Below are positions 32,398 through 43,500 of a stretch of DNA of 64,000 nucleotides, one piece after another (position 1 is the first letter of the stretch; every line of letters begins with the position of its first letter). The notes beneath the pieces were generated by a model. That model worked only from the letters and a program-made list of their open reading frames with translations. It ran no database searches and was not told the DNA's origin. Source of the stretch: Bacteroidota bacterium (GTDB taxonomy: Bacteria > Bacteroidota > Bacteroidia > B-17B0 > Aurantibacillaceae); contig JAFDXR010000013.1 in the NCBI GenBank assembly GCA_018267825.1, positions 260,070 through 324,069 of the forward strand. The letters are read 5' to 3'. Made by a program: the position numbers and the translations under genes.

Positions 32398-32409
32398 AAA
32401 TAACCCCAT

Positions 32410-32441
32410 AAAAGAAGCCGCTGAATTCAGCAGCTTCTTTT
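32410..32441. terminator. Bidirectional terminator between nadB and the adhesin gene
   Basis: A near-perfect self-complementary stretch folds into a stem of 9 plus 6 pairs broken by one C/A mismatch. It is flanked by an A-run on one side and a T-run on the other, so it can stop both convergent transcripts. The adhesin stop codon is one base away. Confidence 0.88.
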
Positions 32442-32442
32442 A

Positions 32443-35400
32443 TTATTTGATTGTCGAAATCAATGTAACATGCCCTACCCGCTTCACTGTATAACCTGCT
32501 ATGGTATGTATCTCGGCCTGCCACACATAAACACCGGTTTCACATAATTTGCCTTTGTTCTTTCCATCCCATCCCGGATGGTCTGTACTGCTTTTGAAAA
32601 TCTGCGCACCCCAGCGATCAAATATGGCCAGGTCAATGCTGGTAATACCGTAACCTACCGGAATAAAGACGTCATTCACACCGTTTCCGTTTGGTGTAAA
32701 TGCATTCGGAATAAATACATCCCAGTCTTTCGTCACAGTAATACACATGGTATCCCTGTTCACACAATTAAAGGCATTGGTAGCTTCGAGAATATAGCAC
32801 GTACTGTTTTGAGGATTGACAGTATTCTGCGGACAGTAGTTGCAAGGCAGAGGATTGCCATCTGTTGGCAACCATCCCAGCATACCGGATCCTGAGCCCG
32901 TCAGCTCATAGGTTTCATCCACGTTAATGGTTGTATCCGGACCTGCATTCACCACAGGCAGTGGATTCACCGTAATATTAACACTGGCGGCACCTGTACA
33001 CAGTCCGTTATTCGAAACCGTAACAACATAGGTTGTATTGATAAACGGATTCGCATAGGTTGATGAACCATGCGGAGCACTTAGTCCAATGGCTGGTGTC
33101 CAGGTGTAGGTTGTACCACCTGTAGCAACCAGGTATATTCTTTGTCCAAAACAAATAGTCTGATCCGGTGACACACCCGGTGTTGGTGTCGGAATAACAT
33201 TCACCTGAACGGTTGTGTTGGATGTACACATATTGGGTGCTGTGCCATTTCCGCCGGTTACTATAAACATGGTGCTTGTTTGTGGCGTTCCTGTTACCAC
33301 AGCTCCGTTCGCCGAGCTCAGGCTGGCAGAAGGGCTCCAGGTGTATGTTGATGCGCCCGCTGCAGCAAGTGTTGTGAGGCTTCCTGAACAAATCACACTT
33401 GGGCTCGCTGTTGCAACAAGTGTTGGTGTTGCAATCACATTTACTGTAACAACTGTATTACTCGTACACCCCTGCGCTGATGAACCGGTAACCGTATAGG
33501 TTGTGGTGGTACCCGGACCAGCCGTAATGTTTCCTCCGGTAGAAGAACTCAACCCCGTAGTTGGCGACCACGTGTAGGTATTTGCTCCATTGGCTGTGAG
33601 CGCCGCATTGGAGCCTGAACATATCGTTGGCGAAGCACTTGTTGTTACAGTAGGCGTATTGGCCAGTGTAATATTTACAGTTGCTGTAGCCGTACATGTT
33701 CCCGATGCTCCAAGAACCGTATACTGATTGGATGCCGTAGGTGTGCAGGTAACCGTTGCTCCCGAAGACGAACTTAGATCGGTAGCCGGACTCCATGTAT
33801 AATTTGTGGCACCGCTGGCCGAAATCTGTGTATTTGCCGTTGGACAAACTGTAGGGGAAACCGCTGTAGCTGTGATACTCAGTGTATTCGTCACCACCAC
33901 ATTAATAGTGCCTGTCCCGGTGCAACCATTGCTGTCGCCTGTAATGGTGTACACTGTTGTGGCTGCCGGCGAAGCACTTACAGTAGCCGTATTGGCAGCA
34001 CTTAATGACGCAGCGGGTGCCCAGGTATAACTGTTGGCTCCACTGGCACTCAGCGTTACCGTGGCCGACGGACAAATTGTTGTACTGGCCGGGCTCACCG
34101 TTAAACTGATATTGCCGAGCATGTCGACCTGTACGGTATTGGTGGCTGTACAGCCTCCGGCATCAGCACCAGTAACTGTATATACAGTCAGTGCCGACGG
34201 GTTAGCTGTAACTGTAGCACCGTTAGCAGAGCTCAGTGTAGCCGCCGGAGACCAGGTATAGGTACTGGCGCCACCGGCAGTAAGTGTTGTGGATTGTCCC
34301 GGGCAAATAAGTGTATTGCTGCTCACACTCACGGTCACCGCCGGAGGTTGCGTAATTGTAACAGTTTGTGTAATCGGGCATGGCTGCAGGCATTGTTGAA
34401 ATGAAATATCATCAAGTCCAAAATCATTACCGCCGAGTGATGTACTCTGGTTCACTATACAGATATTGGCACTTGTATTTGCTCCCGAATTCCAACTTGC
34501 CGAAAACTGTGCCCAGGTATTTACCGCAGAAGGCGATGTAAATACACTACCCAATGGCACCCCATTTACATAAAACTGCAATTGAGCCAACTGCGAAGGC
34601 GGTGTTCCTGCTGTTAAATTGCTCAACCAGGTAGAAAATAAATAATTTGTATTCGCGGTAACAGGTACAGTCTGGCAATACACATTCACATTGGCTGTAC
34701 CGGCACCATTCACTAACATAAAATTACCACTGCCCGATGTATGATCACCGGCCGATGTCATCCCGCCATTCCAGGGCGATGCGCTTGTACTAACCCAGTA
34801 TTGCCCTTCCTGTGTATTCGGTGGCGGTGTGTAGGCATAAGCCGAAGAAAATCCGGTATTGCCCGATTCAAAATCGCCATTATTAATTAATTCAAGCCCG
34901 GAGGCAGAACACTCGGTGCTGCCTATGGTTACAGTATATGTTCCTGCTCCCAAACCGGTAGCCGTTTGTGTGGTTTGTGTCGGCACAGTGCTCCATGTAT
35001 AGGTATAGGGTCCTGTTCCGCCGCTTGGGTTGGCCGTAGCAATACCGTCACTGAATGTATTGCAACTTACATTGGTTTGCGTTGTTGTTGCAGAAAGTAC
35101 TACGCCGATCGCAACTATGGCAGTGGTTGTACCCGTACAGCCCGCACCACTCGAGCCAACAACCGTATAGGTTGTGGTTGACGAAGGATTGGCAATGACA
35201 GTAGCGCCGTTTGCCGTATTCAACGTCGCAGCAGGCGACCAAGTATAAGTAGATGCGCCGCTGGCAACCAGTGTTGATGAGCCAACCGTACAGGATCCGG
35301 GATTACTCTGCGAAACACTTAAGTTGAGACTACCCGCCACAGTTACAGTGGCAGTAGCACTCCCCGTACAGGTACCCGAGGCACCCAAGATGGTATAATT

Positions 35401-37599
35401 GGTTGTGGCCGCCGGCGTTGCAGTAACACTGCTTCCGCTGGCTGAGCTCAGGCTGGCTGAAGGCGACCATGTATAACTGGTTGCCCCCGAAGCTGTAAGT
35501 GTTGCAGAGCCGCCGCCGCATATCGTCGGATTATTCGGAGTAATGGTCAGGCTTAAACTTGGTGATATACTCACCAGCAAGGTGGCCGTTGCCGTTCCGC
35601 AGGCGCTTGCAGCTGTAACACTTATAGTTCCTGCCGATGCACCGTAATCGACAGTCACCACATTTGAGTTTGCACCCGAGGTGATCGTCACACCTGCAGG
35701 CGCCGACCATGTGTAGGTGGTGGAAGCCACACTGCTGACCGAATAGGTAACACCTGTAGCATTATTACAGACAGATGAAGGCCCCTGGATTGTTCCGATA
35801 TTCGGTGGTGTTCCGTTTACGGTAACCGAAACCGTCTGGCTTTGCGTGCTGCTGCAACCCGGTGCGCTCACTGTATAAATTGTTGTTGATGCAGGATTTG
35901 CCGTTACGGTTGCCGCTGACGCTGAACTCAGTGATGCTGAAGGGGTCCAGGTATAACTGGTACCACCACTCACGGTGAGTGTTGCACTTTGACCGGGACA
36001 AATGGTTGCGGATGGAGATACGGTTAAGTTGGCAGTGGCCGGAAGCACGGTAACTGTGAGGTTCTTCACACTGCTGCAGGTATTAATTGTACCGGATGCT
36101 GTTAAACTCACGATATAGGTTCCGGGCGAAGAGTATGTATGCGTTGGACTGAATGCTGCTGCCGGTGTCCCTGCAATATAAAAAGCAGTTCCGCCGTCGC
36201 CGAATGTCCAGAGGTATGTTACAAACGTCCCGTTGTTGGGTGTTGTCTGGCAGAGAAATGTTCCGCAGGTACATTGATTGACGCCAAGGCCGCCGGTACT
36301 GCAGGGATAAGTGGATGTATTCGTAAATGTAATGGGTGATCCTGCGCATACTGTAAATGAAGGCAGGGCGCTGAAATTGGCCACGGGTGCATCTGTTACG
36401 GTTACGGCTTTGGTTGCCGTAGACGAACCGCAACTGCCATTTCCTACCTGTACTGTAAAATTGAGTGTTCCGGGTGTATTCGGTGTTACCGAAATGGTTT
36501 GTTGGTTGTTTTGCCCGGCGGGAACGGCGCTCCCCGTCCAGTTGTAGGAGGTTCCTGCGTTTGCAGAAAGGGCGAATACGGTTCCTTTACATACTGAACT
36601 CGGTCCGGAAATAGAAGCTGTAGGAGGCGATGTATTGAATGTCATGGTTGTAGGGGCCATGGCATTACCGCAGGCATCAATCAATGTATTTCCGTCACTC
36701 CCGCTTTGTACAGCAATGGTCCAGGGTCCGCCACCACTTAATGCCGGCGAAAAATTAATGGTCACCTGTCCGGAGTTAGTTCCACAGTTGACACCCGAAG
36801 CACCTGAAATTGTATAAGGTCCACCAGTCCCGGTAATTGTAAAATCGGATCCATTGGCGGCAATAGAACTGCATTTTACCTGCTCGGAAGCATTGAATGT
36901 AATATTGGTAGCACCGCATGGGGCCGTAACACTTTGTGCTGTAGGAGGAATATTATCGAATATACTGGCTGTACCCGGACTGAAGTCGAGTGTATAGCCG
37001 GATTGTGAAGACGAATAGTTACTGATAATCAGAACATAGGTTCTTCCGGGCGTTGTAGACAATACGGTGCTTTGATTGGAACCGGAAGCCGGTTCAGAGG
37101 CATTGGTACCCGACGATGATAAACCCGTAACACCTGAAGTCGCTGAGTAGTTACAGCGCACTGGTGTAATAGCCCCACTGCTGATCCCATTACAGTTGCT
37201 GCCGGTAATATCGTATAATGCAAAATCATAATCGTCGCTTGAATTGTTTGGCGTAATATTAAAAGCCAGGTTACCTGATGATCCTGTGGTGAATGTATAC
37301 CAAACGGAGTTAAGCTCATTACTACCGAGGCAGGTGTTGCTTGGAATCTCCTGGCTGTTGCCGGATCCTGAATAAGAAACAGCTGTATTATATGTATTCT
37401 GGCAAACCGGAATTGCACTGTTACAATCCTGTTCGGGTGCCGACATGGGGTTCGGGATACTTCCACCCGAGACCCGGAACGACTGATGCAATACAGCATT
37501 GGCTTCCTTTTCGCGGATTCTACGTGCGAGCGAGGTATCCTGCTGTTGGGCATACAAATGGGAGGTAAGAACGATCAGTGTAATCAGAATTTTTCTCAT
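32443..37599 (-). CDS. Giant repetitive T9SS type B secreted adhesin-like protein
   Basis: The 1718-residue protein starts with a signal peptide (1-17). A PPC-like beta domain covers about 58-207, a further beta domain about 218-322, and PKD-like domains about 326-402 and 405-517 (TYLWTFGDGG). Nine modules of about 75 residues follow, each with the core YTW(S/T/A)P, at about 549, 709, 785, 1114, 1191, 1267, 1342, 1419 and 1498. A SprB-like repeat (about 833-893) is followed by a lectin-like domain (NNGDFESGNTGF, about 902-1068). The end (1626-1715, FIPNAFTPNGNGVNDVFIP) is the CHU_C sorting domain, exported by T9SS. A surface adhesin used in gliding or attachment is likely. Confidence 0.92.
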   Translation of the reverse strand: MRKILITLIVLTSHLYAQQQDTSLARRIREKEANAVLHQSFRVSGGSIPNPMSAPEQDCNSAIPVCQNTYNTAVSYSGSGNSQEIPSNTCLGSNELNSVWYTFTTGSSGNLAFNITPNNSSDDYDFALYDITGSNCNGISSGAITPVRCNYSATSGVTGLSSSGTNASEPASGSNQSTVLSTTPGRTYVLIISNYSSSQSGYTLDFSPGTASIFDNIPPTAQSVTAPCGATNITFNASEQVKCSSIAANGSDFTITGTGGPYTISGASGVNCGTNSGQVTINFSPALSGGGPWTIAVQSGSDGNTLIDACGNAMAPTTMTFNTSPPTASISGPSSVCKGTVFALSANAGTSYNWTGSAVPAGQNNQQTISVTPNTPGTLNFTVQVGNGSCGSSTATKAVTVTDAPVANFSALPSFTVCAGSPITFTNTSTYPCSTGGLGVNQCTCGTFLCQTTPNNGTFVTYLWTFGDGGTAFYIAGTPAAAFSPTHTYSSPGTYIVSLTASGTINTCSSVKNLTVTVLPATANLTVSPSATICPGQSATLTVSGGTSYTWTPSASLSSASAATVTANPASTTIYTVSAPGCSSTQSQTVSVTVNGTPPNIGTIQGPSSVCNNATGVTYSVSSVASTTYTWSAPAGVTITSGANSNVVTVDYGASAGTISVTAASACGTATATLLVSISPSLSLTITPNNPTICGGGSATLTASGATSYTWSPSASLSSASGSSVTATPAATTNYTILGASGTCTGSATATVTVAGSLNLSVSQSNPGSCTVGSSTLVASGASTYTWSPAATLNTANGATVIANPSSTTTYTVVGSSGAGCTGTTTAIVAIGVVLSATTTQTNVSCNTFSDGIATANPSGGTGPYTYTWSTVPTQTTQTATGLGAGTYTVTIGSTECSASGLELINNGDFESGNTGFSSAYAYTPPPNTQEGQYWVSTSASPWNGGMTSAGDHTSGSGNFMLVNGAGTANVNVYCQTVPVTANTNYLFSTWLSNLTAGTPPSQLAQLQFYVNGVPLGSVFTSPSAVNTWAQFSASWNSGANTSANICIVNQSTSLGGNDFGLDDISFQQCLQPCPITQTVTITQPPAVTVSVSSNTLICPGQSTTLTAGGASTYTWSPAATLSSANGATVTANPSALTVYTVTGADAGGCTATNTVQVDMLGNISLTVSPASTTICPSATVTLSASGANSYTWAPAASLSAANTATVSASPAATTVYTITGDSNGCTGTGTINVVVTNTLSITATAVSPTVCPTANTQISASGATNYTWSPATDLSSSSGATVTCTPTASNQYTVLGASGTCTATATVNITLANTPTVTTSASPTICSGSNAALTANGANTYTWSPTTGLSSSTGGNITAGPGTTTTYTVTGSSAQGCTSNTVVTVNVIATPTLVATASPSVICSGSLTTLAAAGASTYTWSPSASLSSANGAVVTGTPQTSTMFIVTGGNGTAPNMCTSNTTVQVNVIPTPTPGVSPDQTICFGQRIYLVATGGTTYTWTPAIGLSAPHGSSTYANPFINTTYVVTVSNNGLCTGAASVNITVNPLPVVNAGPDTTINVDETYELTGSGSGMLGWLPTDGNPLPCNYCPQNTVNPQNSTCYILEATNAFNCVNRDTMCITVTKDWDVFIPNAFTPNGNGVNDVFIPVGYGITSIDLAIFDRWGAQIFKSSTDHPGWDGKNKGKLCETGVYVWQAEIHTIAGYTVKRVGHVTLISTIK
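32965..36051 (-). repeat. Array of YTW(S/T/A)P modules within the adhesin gene
   Basis: Nine related protein modules of about 75 residues, each with a Cys near the start (TIC or similar), a YTW(S/T/A)P core, an ANGATV-like strand and a final YTV strand. The copies differ by many substitutions, so at DNA level they are diverged rather than fresh duplications. A SprB-like repeat and a lectin-like domain interrupt the series between the third and fourth modules. Confidence 0.8.
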
Positions 37600-37730
37600 G
37601 TAGTGGTCTCTGAGTATAACTTAGGATTTATATTTTATAAAGATTTTGAACCGAAAAAAACCTTGCTTTTTCACAAATCTTTAGGTTTTAAAAATAAAAT
37701 TTATATTGCTACCTTCCCCAAAAATCTAGA

Positions 37731-37748
37731 CAATTGTATGCACAATTG
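37731..37748. promoter_or_regulatory. 7-bp inverted repeat upstream of the threonine aldolase gene
   Basis: CAATTGT and ACAATTG flank a 4-base spacer. The site ends 26 bases before the aldolase ATG, a usual operator position. It could also serve the divergent adhesin gene, whose start is 131 bases away. Confidence 0.4.
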
Positions 37749-37774
37749 AGTAATGACCAACCAATCCTGAGTAA

Positions 37775-38794
37775 ATGAATATAGACCTCCGCAGCGATAC
37801 CGTTACAAAACCTACCAAAGGCATGCTGGACGCCATGTTTTCGGCCCGTGTAGGCGACGATGTTTTCAACGAAGACCCCACTGTTATAGCCCTTGAAGAG
37901 AAGGCTGCGCGCCTGTTTGGCAAAGAAGCCGGACTCTTCTGCCCGAGCGGTACCATGACAAACCAGATCGCCATTAAGGTGCATACACAGCCCGGCGACG
38001 AAGTAATCTGCGATGTACATTCTCACATCTATAATTACGAAGGTGGGGGAATATCCTTTAATTCCGGGGTACAGGCCCGCCTGGTGGCCGGCGACCGGGG
38101 CCGGATCACTGCCGGGCAGGTGGAACAACACATTAACGGTGATTTCGACTGGTTAACCCGAAGCACCCTGGTGAGTCTCGAAAACACGGTAAACCGTGCC
38201 GGCGGTTCCTATTACAAAACAGCCCAGATAGCGCCTATAGCAGAACTATGTAAGGCCAGAGGACTCCGTCTTCATCTCGACGGAGCACGCATCTTCAATG
38301 CATTAACCGAAACCCGTGAAAGCACGCTGGATACCGGAAAACTATTCGATTCGGTATCTATCTGTTTATCCAAAGGTTTGGGAGCTCCTGCAGGCTCATT
38401 GTTACTTGGAACAAAACCTTTCATTAAACAGGCCCGCAGGGTGCGTAAGGTCTTTGGAGGCGGCATGCGCCAGGCCGGATACCTTGCTGCGGCAGGAATA
38501 TATGCACTCGACAATCATGTGGAACGGCTGCACGAAGATCACAAGCGGGCCAGGGCACTGGAGACCATATTAAAAACAATGCCTTATATCGAAAGCATTA
38601 TGCCGGTCGACAGCAACATCCTCATTTTTAACCTGAACGAAAAACTACCGGGATCGAAGTTTGAAGAATTACTTCTGAAAGAAAATATCAAAATCTCGGC
38701 CTTCGGAAAACAAACTGTACGATTCGTGACACATCTCGACTTTACAGACGATATGCTCACCAGGGTGGCAGATGTTTTAAAGAAAATAGCCTAA
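37775..38794 (+). CDS. ltaE: Low-specificity L-threonine aldolase
   Basis: The 339-residue PLP enzyme splits threonine and allo-threonine to glycine and acetaldehyde. The N-terminal [15 protein letters not shown] and [11 protein letters not shown] are family signatures. The pyridoxal Lys is Lys200 in [14 protein letters not shown], and [10 protein letters not shown] holds the PLP-nitrogen Asp. Length and order match beta-eliminating-lyase-family aldolases. It is a single gene, convergent with the PHP-domain gene at a distance of five bases. Confidence 0.95.
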   Translation: MNIDLRSDTVTKPTKGMLDAMFSARVGDDVFNEDPTVIALEEKAARLFGKEAGLFCPSGTMTNQIAIKVHTQPGDEVICDVHSHIYNYEGGGISFNSGVQARLVAGDRGRITAGQVEQHINGDFDWLTRSTLVSLENTVNRAGGSYYKTAQIAPIAELCKARGLRLHLDGARIFNALTETRESTLDTGKLFDSVSICLSKGLGAPAGSLLLGTKPFIKQARRVRKVFGGGMRQAGYLAAAGIYALDNHVERLHEDHKRARALETILKTMPYIESIMPVDSNILIFNLNEKLPGSKFEELLLKENIKISAFGKQTVRFVTHLDFTDDMLTRVADVLKKIA

Positions 38795-38799
38795 GGCGT

Positions 38800-40191
38800 T
38801 TATTCTACAAATACTTTTTTAGTGTAAAGTGCTTGTCCTTTCTGGAGCTGAAGGGTATAATACCCTTTACTGAAAGATGCCAGATCCAGTTGGGTTCCGG
38901 GTGTGGTTTCCGTTTGTTCAAGCACGGTGCGTCCACTCACGTCCAGTAAACGCAGTGTGTATGCTTCGTTAAATTCTGTTGCAATATTCAAAACATTGTT
39001 TACAGGATTCGGATACACATTCCAAACAGCTTTATCGTTGTATGTTTCAATACCCACCTGGTCGGTGTAGGTATACCAGATCGGGGATGTTACTATCACG
39101 TCGCCGTCGGGCTGGGTAATTTTAAGGTAGTAATAACGTGTAGCGCCAAACGTGAGGGAGGCATCTGTATAAAGCAATGTATTGTTGTTACTCACCGAAG
39201 ACATGATTGCCGGATTGATCCCGGTACCAGGTGTACCGGCATATAATTTAATCGACTGGGCGGTTTCTCCATCTGCATCGCTGATGCTCACTGAAATCTG
39301 TGGTGAAGCATTCTGTTTTACAATGCTGCCCATCACTTTCGAGTTCACGGTAAAATTAACCTGTGTATTCCAGTCATCGCTTCCATAAAAACGCATGTTT
39401 AGCATGGCATCCATCACATTGGCAGGGCTCAACGATGTAGCCAGAACAACCAGGCGCCCGGTTGTATGACGACCGAAGGTGAGGTAGTGGGTATCGTGAT
39501 CGTAGCCCATTCCCAGGTGGTATCCTTTGGCAAGAAGCTTATTATAATAAGGTGTATAATCGCTGTTATCCATATCCGAGTAATCGGTAAATGTGCTGAA
39601 GGCAGGACCGCTGCGGAAAGGAACGCCAACGATGGCGCTATCGTAAGTGGCATTATAGGCAGAACCATCAATACCATTGGTTCCTACAGGATAGTCGCCG
39701 GTGTTGGGATGCGCCAGGTAAGCGAAGGTGCCGGGAGTGTGGGCTATGCGACGGAAATAGGTATCGTAATCGAGTTTGGCATTATAAACATCGTAATTAC
39801 CCGGTTCCCAACCAATGAGCTGATTGAATCCATACGTTACAATGTGTCCTCCACTCGAAATAACGCCATACTCCATACCATACAGGCAGGCAAATGTACC
39901 GCTGTTGGCAGCATTCGTCTGCTGAATTCCCATCTGGTAGCGGCTCGGAGTCATTGCCAGGTCGGAACTCGAATGGTGATTATGTTCCGAAAGGCCCATG
40001 AAATCGAAATGCTGGCTGAGTTTGGCAAATGCAAAATCGTCGGCAGGTTTGTTCATGCCATTGGAAGAGCTGTCCTTATTACCATCAGAATAACCGGAAT
40101 GTGCATGGATATTACCGAAATAATAGTTGTAGGTCTGCGCTTTTACTCCAAAAAAAAGGCAAAGGAAGACGTAGATAAATAATTTTTGCAT
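38800..40191 (-). CDS. Secreted PHP-domain metallohydrolase with T9SS type A sorting domain
   Basis: The 463-residue protein has a signal peptide (1-18) followed at once by NIHAHSGYSDG, the first PHP metal motif with His29 and His31. SEHNHH (68-73), LAHPNTGD and YDHDTHY add further ligands, as in CehA/McbA-type phosphoesterases. A beta-sandwich follows (about 280-375), and the last 80 residues (VYPNPVNNVLNIATEF, then KGYYTLQL) are a type A T9SS sorting domain. It should be exported and anchored at the cell surface. A phosphodiester or phosphate-ester substrate is likely but unidentified. Confidence 0.87.
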   Translation of the reverse strand: MQKLFIYVFLCLFFGVKAQTYNYYFGNIHAHSGYSDGNKDSSSNGMNKPADDFAFAKLSQHFDFMGLSEHNHHSSSDLAMTPSRYQMGIQQTNAANSGTFACLYGMEYGVISSGGHIVTYGFNQLIGWEPGNYDVYNAKLDYDTYFRRIAHTPGTFAYLAHPNTGDYPVGTNGIDGSAYNATYDSAIVGVPFRSGPAFSTFTDYSDMDNSDYTPYYNKLLAKGYHLGMGYDHDTHYLTFGRHTTGRLVVLATSLSPANVMDAMLNMRFYGSDDWNTQVNFTVNSKVMGSIVKQNASPQISVSISDADGETAQSIKLYAGTPGTGINPAIMSSVSNNNTLLYTDASLTFGATRYYYLKITQPDGDVIVTSPIWYTYTDQVGIETYNDKAVWNVYPNPVNNVLNIATEFNEAYTLRLLDVSGRTVLEQTETTPGTQLDLASFSKGYYTLQLQKGQALYTKKVFVE

Positions 40192-40219
40192 GAAAAAGAG
40201 GGAGCTTGGTTGTTCAAAA

Positions 40220-40522
40220 TCACATCACCTGCAAGCGATCCAGGGTGTCTTTTGTATAAAATGAGTTAAAAAAGTTGAAGATGCTGAAGTGAGGAATTGT
40301 ATTGGTATTCAGCTCCTGGCCTTTGGCAATCGTTACTTTACGCTCAGCAGGCTTCGTCTCTGGCTTGGCAGTTGTCGATTTCTTCACAATCTCCGGCTGC
40401 TTGATACAGTTACTGGGTTGCTGCTTTGGTTTGGGTTTCGGGTTTGGGTTCGTACCATTGTTACCGGCTGACGCGATAGAAACCGTCACTAAAAACAAAG
40501 CAATCCATGTATATTTTTTCAT
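40220..40522 (-). CDS. Small secreted Pro/Lys-rich hypothetical protein
   Basis: This 100-residue protein has a clear signal peptide (residues 1-19) and then a Pro/Lys/Gln-rich disordered region (NPKPKPKQQPSN, KSTTAKPETKPAERKV). A short hydrophobic end contains FFNSFYTKDTLDRLQVM. I recognise no family. It is on the same strand as the PHP gene and the efflux genes but 46 bases from the former RND gene end and 28 from the PHP start. It could be a small envelope protein; the export signal supports a real gene. Confidence 0.6.
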   Translation of the reverse strand: MKKYTWIALFLVTVSIASAGNNGTNPNPKPKPKQQPSNCIKQPEIVKKSTTAKPETKPAERKVTIAKGQELNTNTIPHFSIFNFFNSFYTKDTLDRLQVM

Positions 40523-40568
40523 GCGAAACGTTTTTAAACTTAATAACCCAAATTAGGCCATTATAAAT

Positions 40569-43500
40569 TTAAAACTTTTTTCGGTAAAATGCATAATAAA
40601 TAATCGGAAATATCAACAGGGTTAATATAGTGGCAGTAATCAGCCCCCCGATAATAACAATAGCAAGGGGTTTACTTGTTTCGCTACCTATACCGGTACT
40701 CAAGGCGGCCGGCATCAAACCTATGGCGGCCATCAGGGCTGTCATAATAACCGGCCGTACCCTGGATAAGACCCCATCAAATATGGCCTTGGTCAATGGT
40801 AATTTTTCTTTCAGGTTTTGCTTGAATACCGAAATAAGGATTACTCCGTTCTGGATACAAATACCAAATAAGGCAATAAAGCCGATGCCTGCTGAAATTG
40901 AAAAATTCATGTGGGTAACCATGAGTGCCCATATACCTCCTATAATGGCAAAGGGTACATTGGCAAGCACAAGCAAAGAGTCTCTGGCATTGCCAAATAA
41001 TATAAAAAGAATCAGAAAAATAAGCACAAGGCTGATTGGCACAACAATCGACAAGCGTTTGGAGGCACGTTGCTGGTTTTCAAAATCACCATTCCAGGTC
41101 ATCGAGGTTCCTTTACGAAGTTTTACCTCCTTATCTACCTTAAGTTGTGCTTCGCCAATGGTACTTCCCATATCGCGGCCGCGCACAGAGAATTTCACGG
41201 CAATAAACCGTTTGTTATCATCCCGGAAAATCAAAAGCGGCCCTGTTACAGAATAGATTTTGGCAATTTCTTTCAGAGGAATATTTGTCCCGCTCATGGT
41301 TGGTACGCGGATTTTCCCGATTTCACGTTCACTCATCCTGAATTGACGATTGAAACGGATTCGCACATCGAACTTCCGGTTTCCTTCGTAGAACTGTGTG
41401 GCCGCTTTTCCACCAATAGCCATTTCGATCACAGAGTTACAATCTGCTGTATTGATACCAAAAGCCGTCATACGGGCCCTGTTCAGTTCAATACGTAATT
41501 CTGGCTGACCAATATTCTTAATGATCCCAAGATCCTCCACCCCTTCGACATGTTTCAGGATCTCATATACTTTTTCCGCCTGTGTTTCAATGTAGGGCAG
41601 GTCATCGCCAAAAATCTTCACAGCAAGACTACCTTTTACACCGCTCACAGCCTCTTCAACATTATCCATAATAGGTTGCGAAAAGTTAAAGTCGATGCCC
41701 GGGTATTTTTTCAGTTCCTTTTGCATCTTATCAATCAACTCATCTTTGGTGAGGCCACTTTTCCATTCGTCTTTCGGGTAGAGGTCAACGAAAAACTCCA
41801 CGTTATAAAACCCCGTAGGATCCGTACCATCATTTGGTCGCCCGGTTTGCGACAATACCTGTTTTACTTCGGGATATTTACCAAATACTTTACGCATTTC
41901 GGTACTGAGTTTAACTGCCTCATTGAGAGAAATACTTAAAGGGAGATTTGCACGAACATAAATAGAACCTTCATTCAATTCGGGAAGGAATTCTGTTCCG
42001 AGAAATTTAAAGGAGGCAAACCCTCCGAGCACGACTACAGATGCCACAATCAACGCGGCCTTTCGGCGGTCAAAACAAAATCTGAATGCTCTCATGACAC
42101 CATTTTGAATGGCCTCGACAAATACATTGTGTTTTTCCCTGACATTTTTATTGAGAAAATAAGTCACCAATACCGGCACGAGCGTAAGCGTATAAAGAAG
42201 GGCGCCAAGCAAGGCGAATCCGAGTGTATATGCCAACGGAGAGAACATTTTACCTTCCACTTTCTGAAAAGAGAAAATAGGAAGCAGGCAGGTAATAATG
42301 ATCAGCTTGGAGAAGAAAATAGCTTTACCGAGCTCCACGGCTGTTATCTTCACCAGACCGCGTTTACTGCGGCGATTGAAGTTTTCCATGCCTATTTTAT
42401 GCGCTTGTTTGTCGAGCAAGACAAACAAGCCCTCGACCATGACGACCGCCCCATCGATAATGATACCAAAGTCAATGGCTCCCATCGACAAGAGGTTGGC
42501 GTTCATGCCTTTCAGACGGAGGCACATAAACGCAAACAGGAGTGCCAGCGGAATAATAATTGACACGATTACAGTGGTTCGCCAGTTGGCCATAAACAGG
42601 AGGACAATCGTTGTTACAAGCAATATACCTTCCAGTAAATTATGCGATACGGTATGTGTACAGAAGTTAATGAGATTCTGACGGTTATAGAAAGGCACAA
42701 TTTTTACATCGTTCGGTAATACCTTATAGTTCAGCTCTTCAATTTTCTTATTAACAGCATCGATAACCTGCCCGGGGTTTTCGCCCTTGCGCATAACAAC
42801 AATGCCTTCGACAACGTTATTTGTGGTATCGCGTCCAACCTGCCCGAGCCTTGGCAGGGCACTTTCAAATACGGTTGCTATATTTTTCACACATACAGGC
42901 ACACCGTCTTTATAATTTACAATAATATTTTCGATATCGGTAATAGACGAAAGAAGGCCAAGCCCCCTTACCACATAAGCCTGGCTGTTTTTTTCGATGA
43001 CATCACCGCCTACATTGATATTACTTTTATTGATTGCTTCGTATACATCGAGCGGTGTTAAATCATATTCATCGAGAGCGTTTTTATCAAGACTTACCTC
43101 GTATGACTTCACTTCTCCACCAAAGCTAACGACGTCTGCTACGCCCTGTACCGACTTCAGGTTTCGCTCAATGATCCAATCCTGTATAGTTTTAAGATCG
43201 CGCGGTGTTCGGTTTTTACTTTCGATGGTATACCTGTAAATCTCACCCGTTGGTCCGTAGGGCGGTTGTATATCCGGATCAACGCCATCTGGCAGGTCGG
43301 CGCCGCCGATGAGGTTATTGACCTGTTGCCTGGCGTATGTATCATCGACATCATCTTCAAAAATGATTTTCACAACAGACAGTCCGAATAAAGTTGTAGA
43401 CCGGAGGGATGTTTTCTTTGCTACCGGGTTCAGGGCAATCTCAAGCGGGATCGTTACAAATTTCTCAATCTCCTCGGCACTGCGGCCCGGCCATTGGGTA

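Noticed and set aside
33458..33847. Several short frames in other registers in the adhesin gene
   Set aside because: They arise from repeated Thr/Val/Ser codons in the YTW modules; the adhesin frame itself is complete with signal peptide and sorting domain.
32965..36051. Regular spacing of similar sequences, considered as CRISPR or tandem DNA repeats
   Set aside because: The similarity is at protein level, units are about 225 bases and diverged, and they are inside one long frame.
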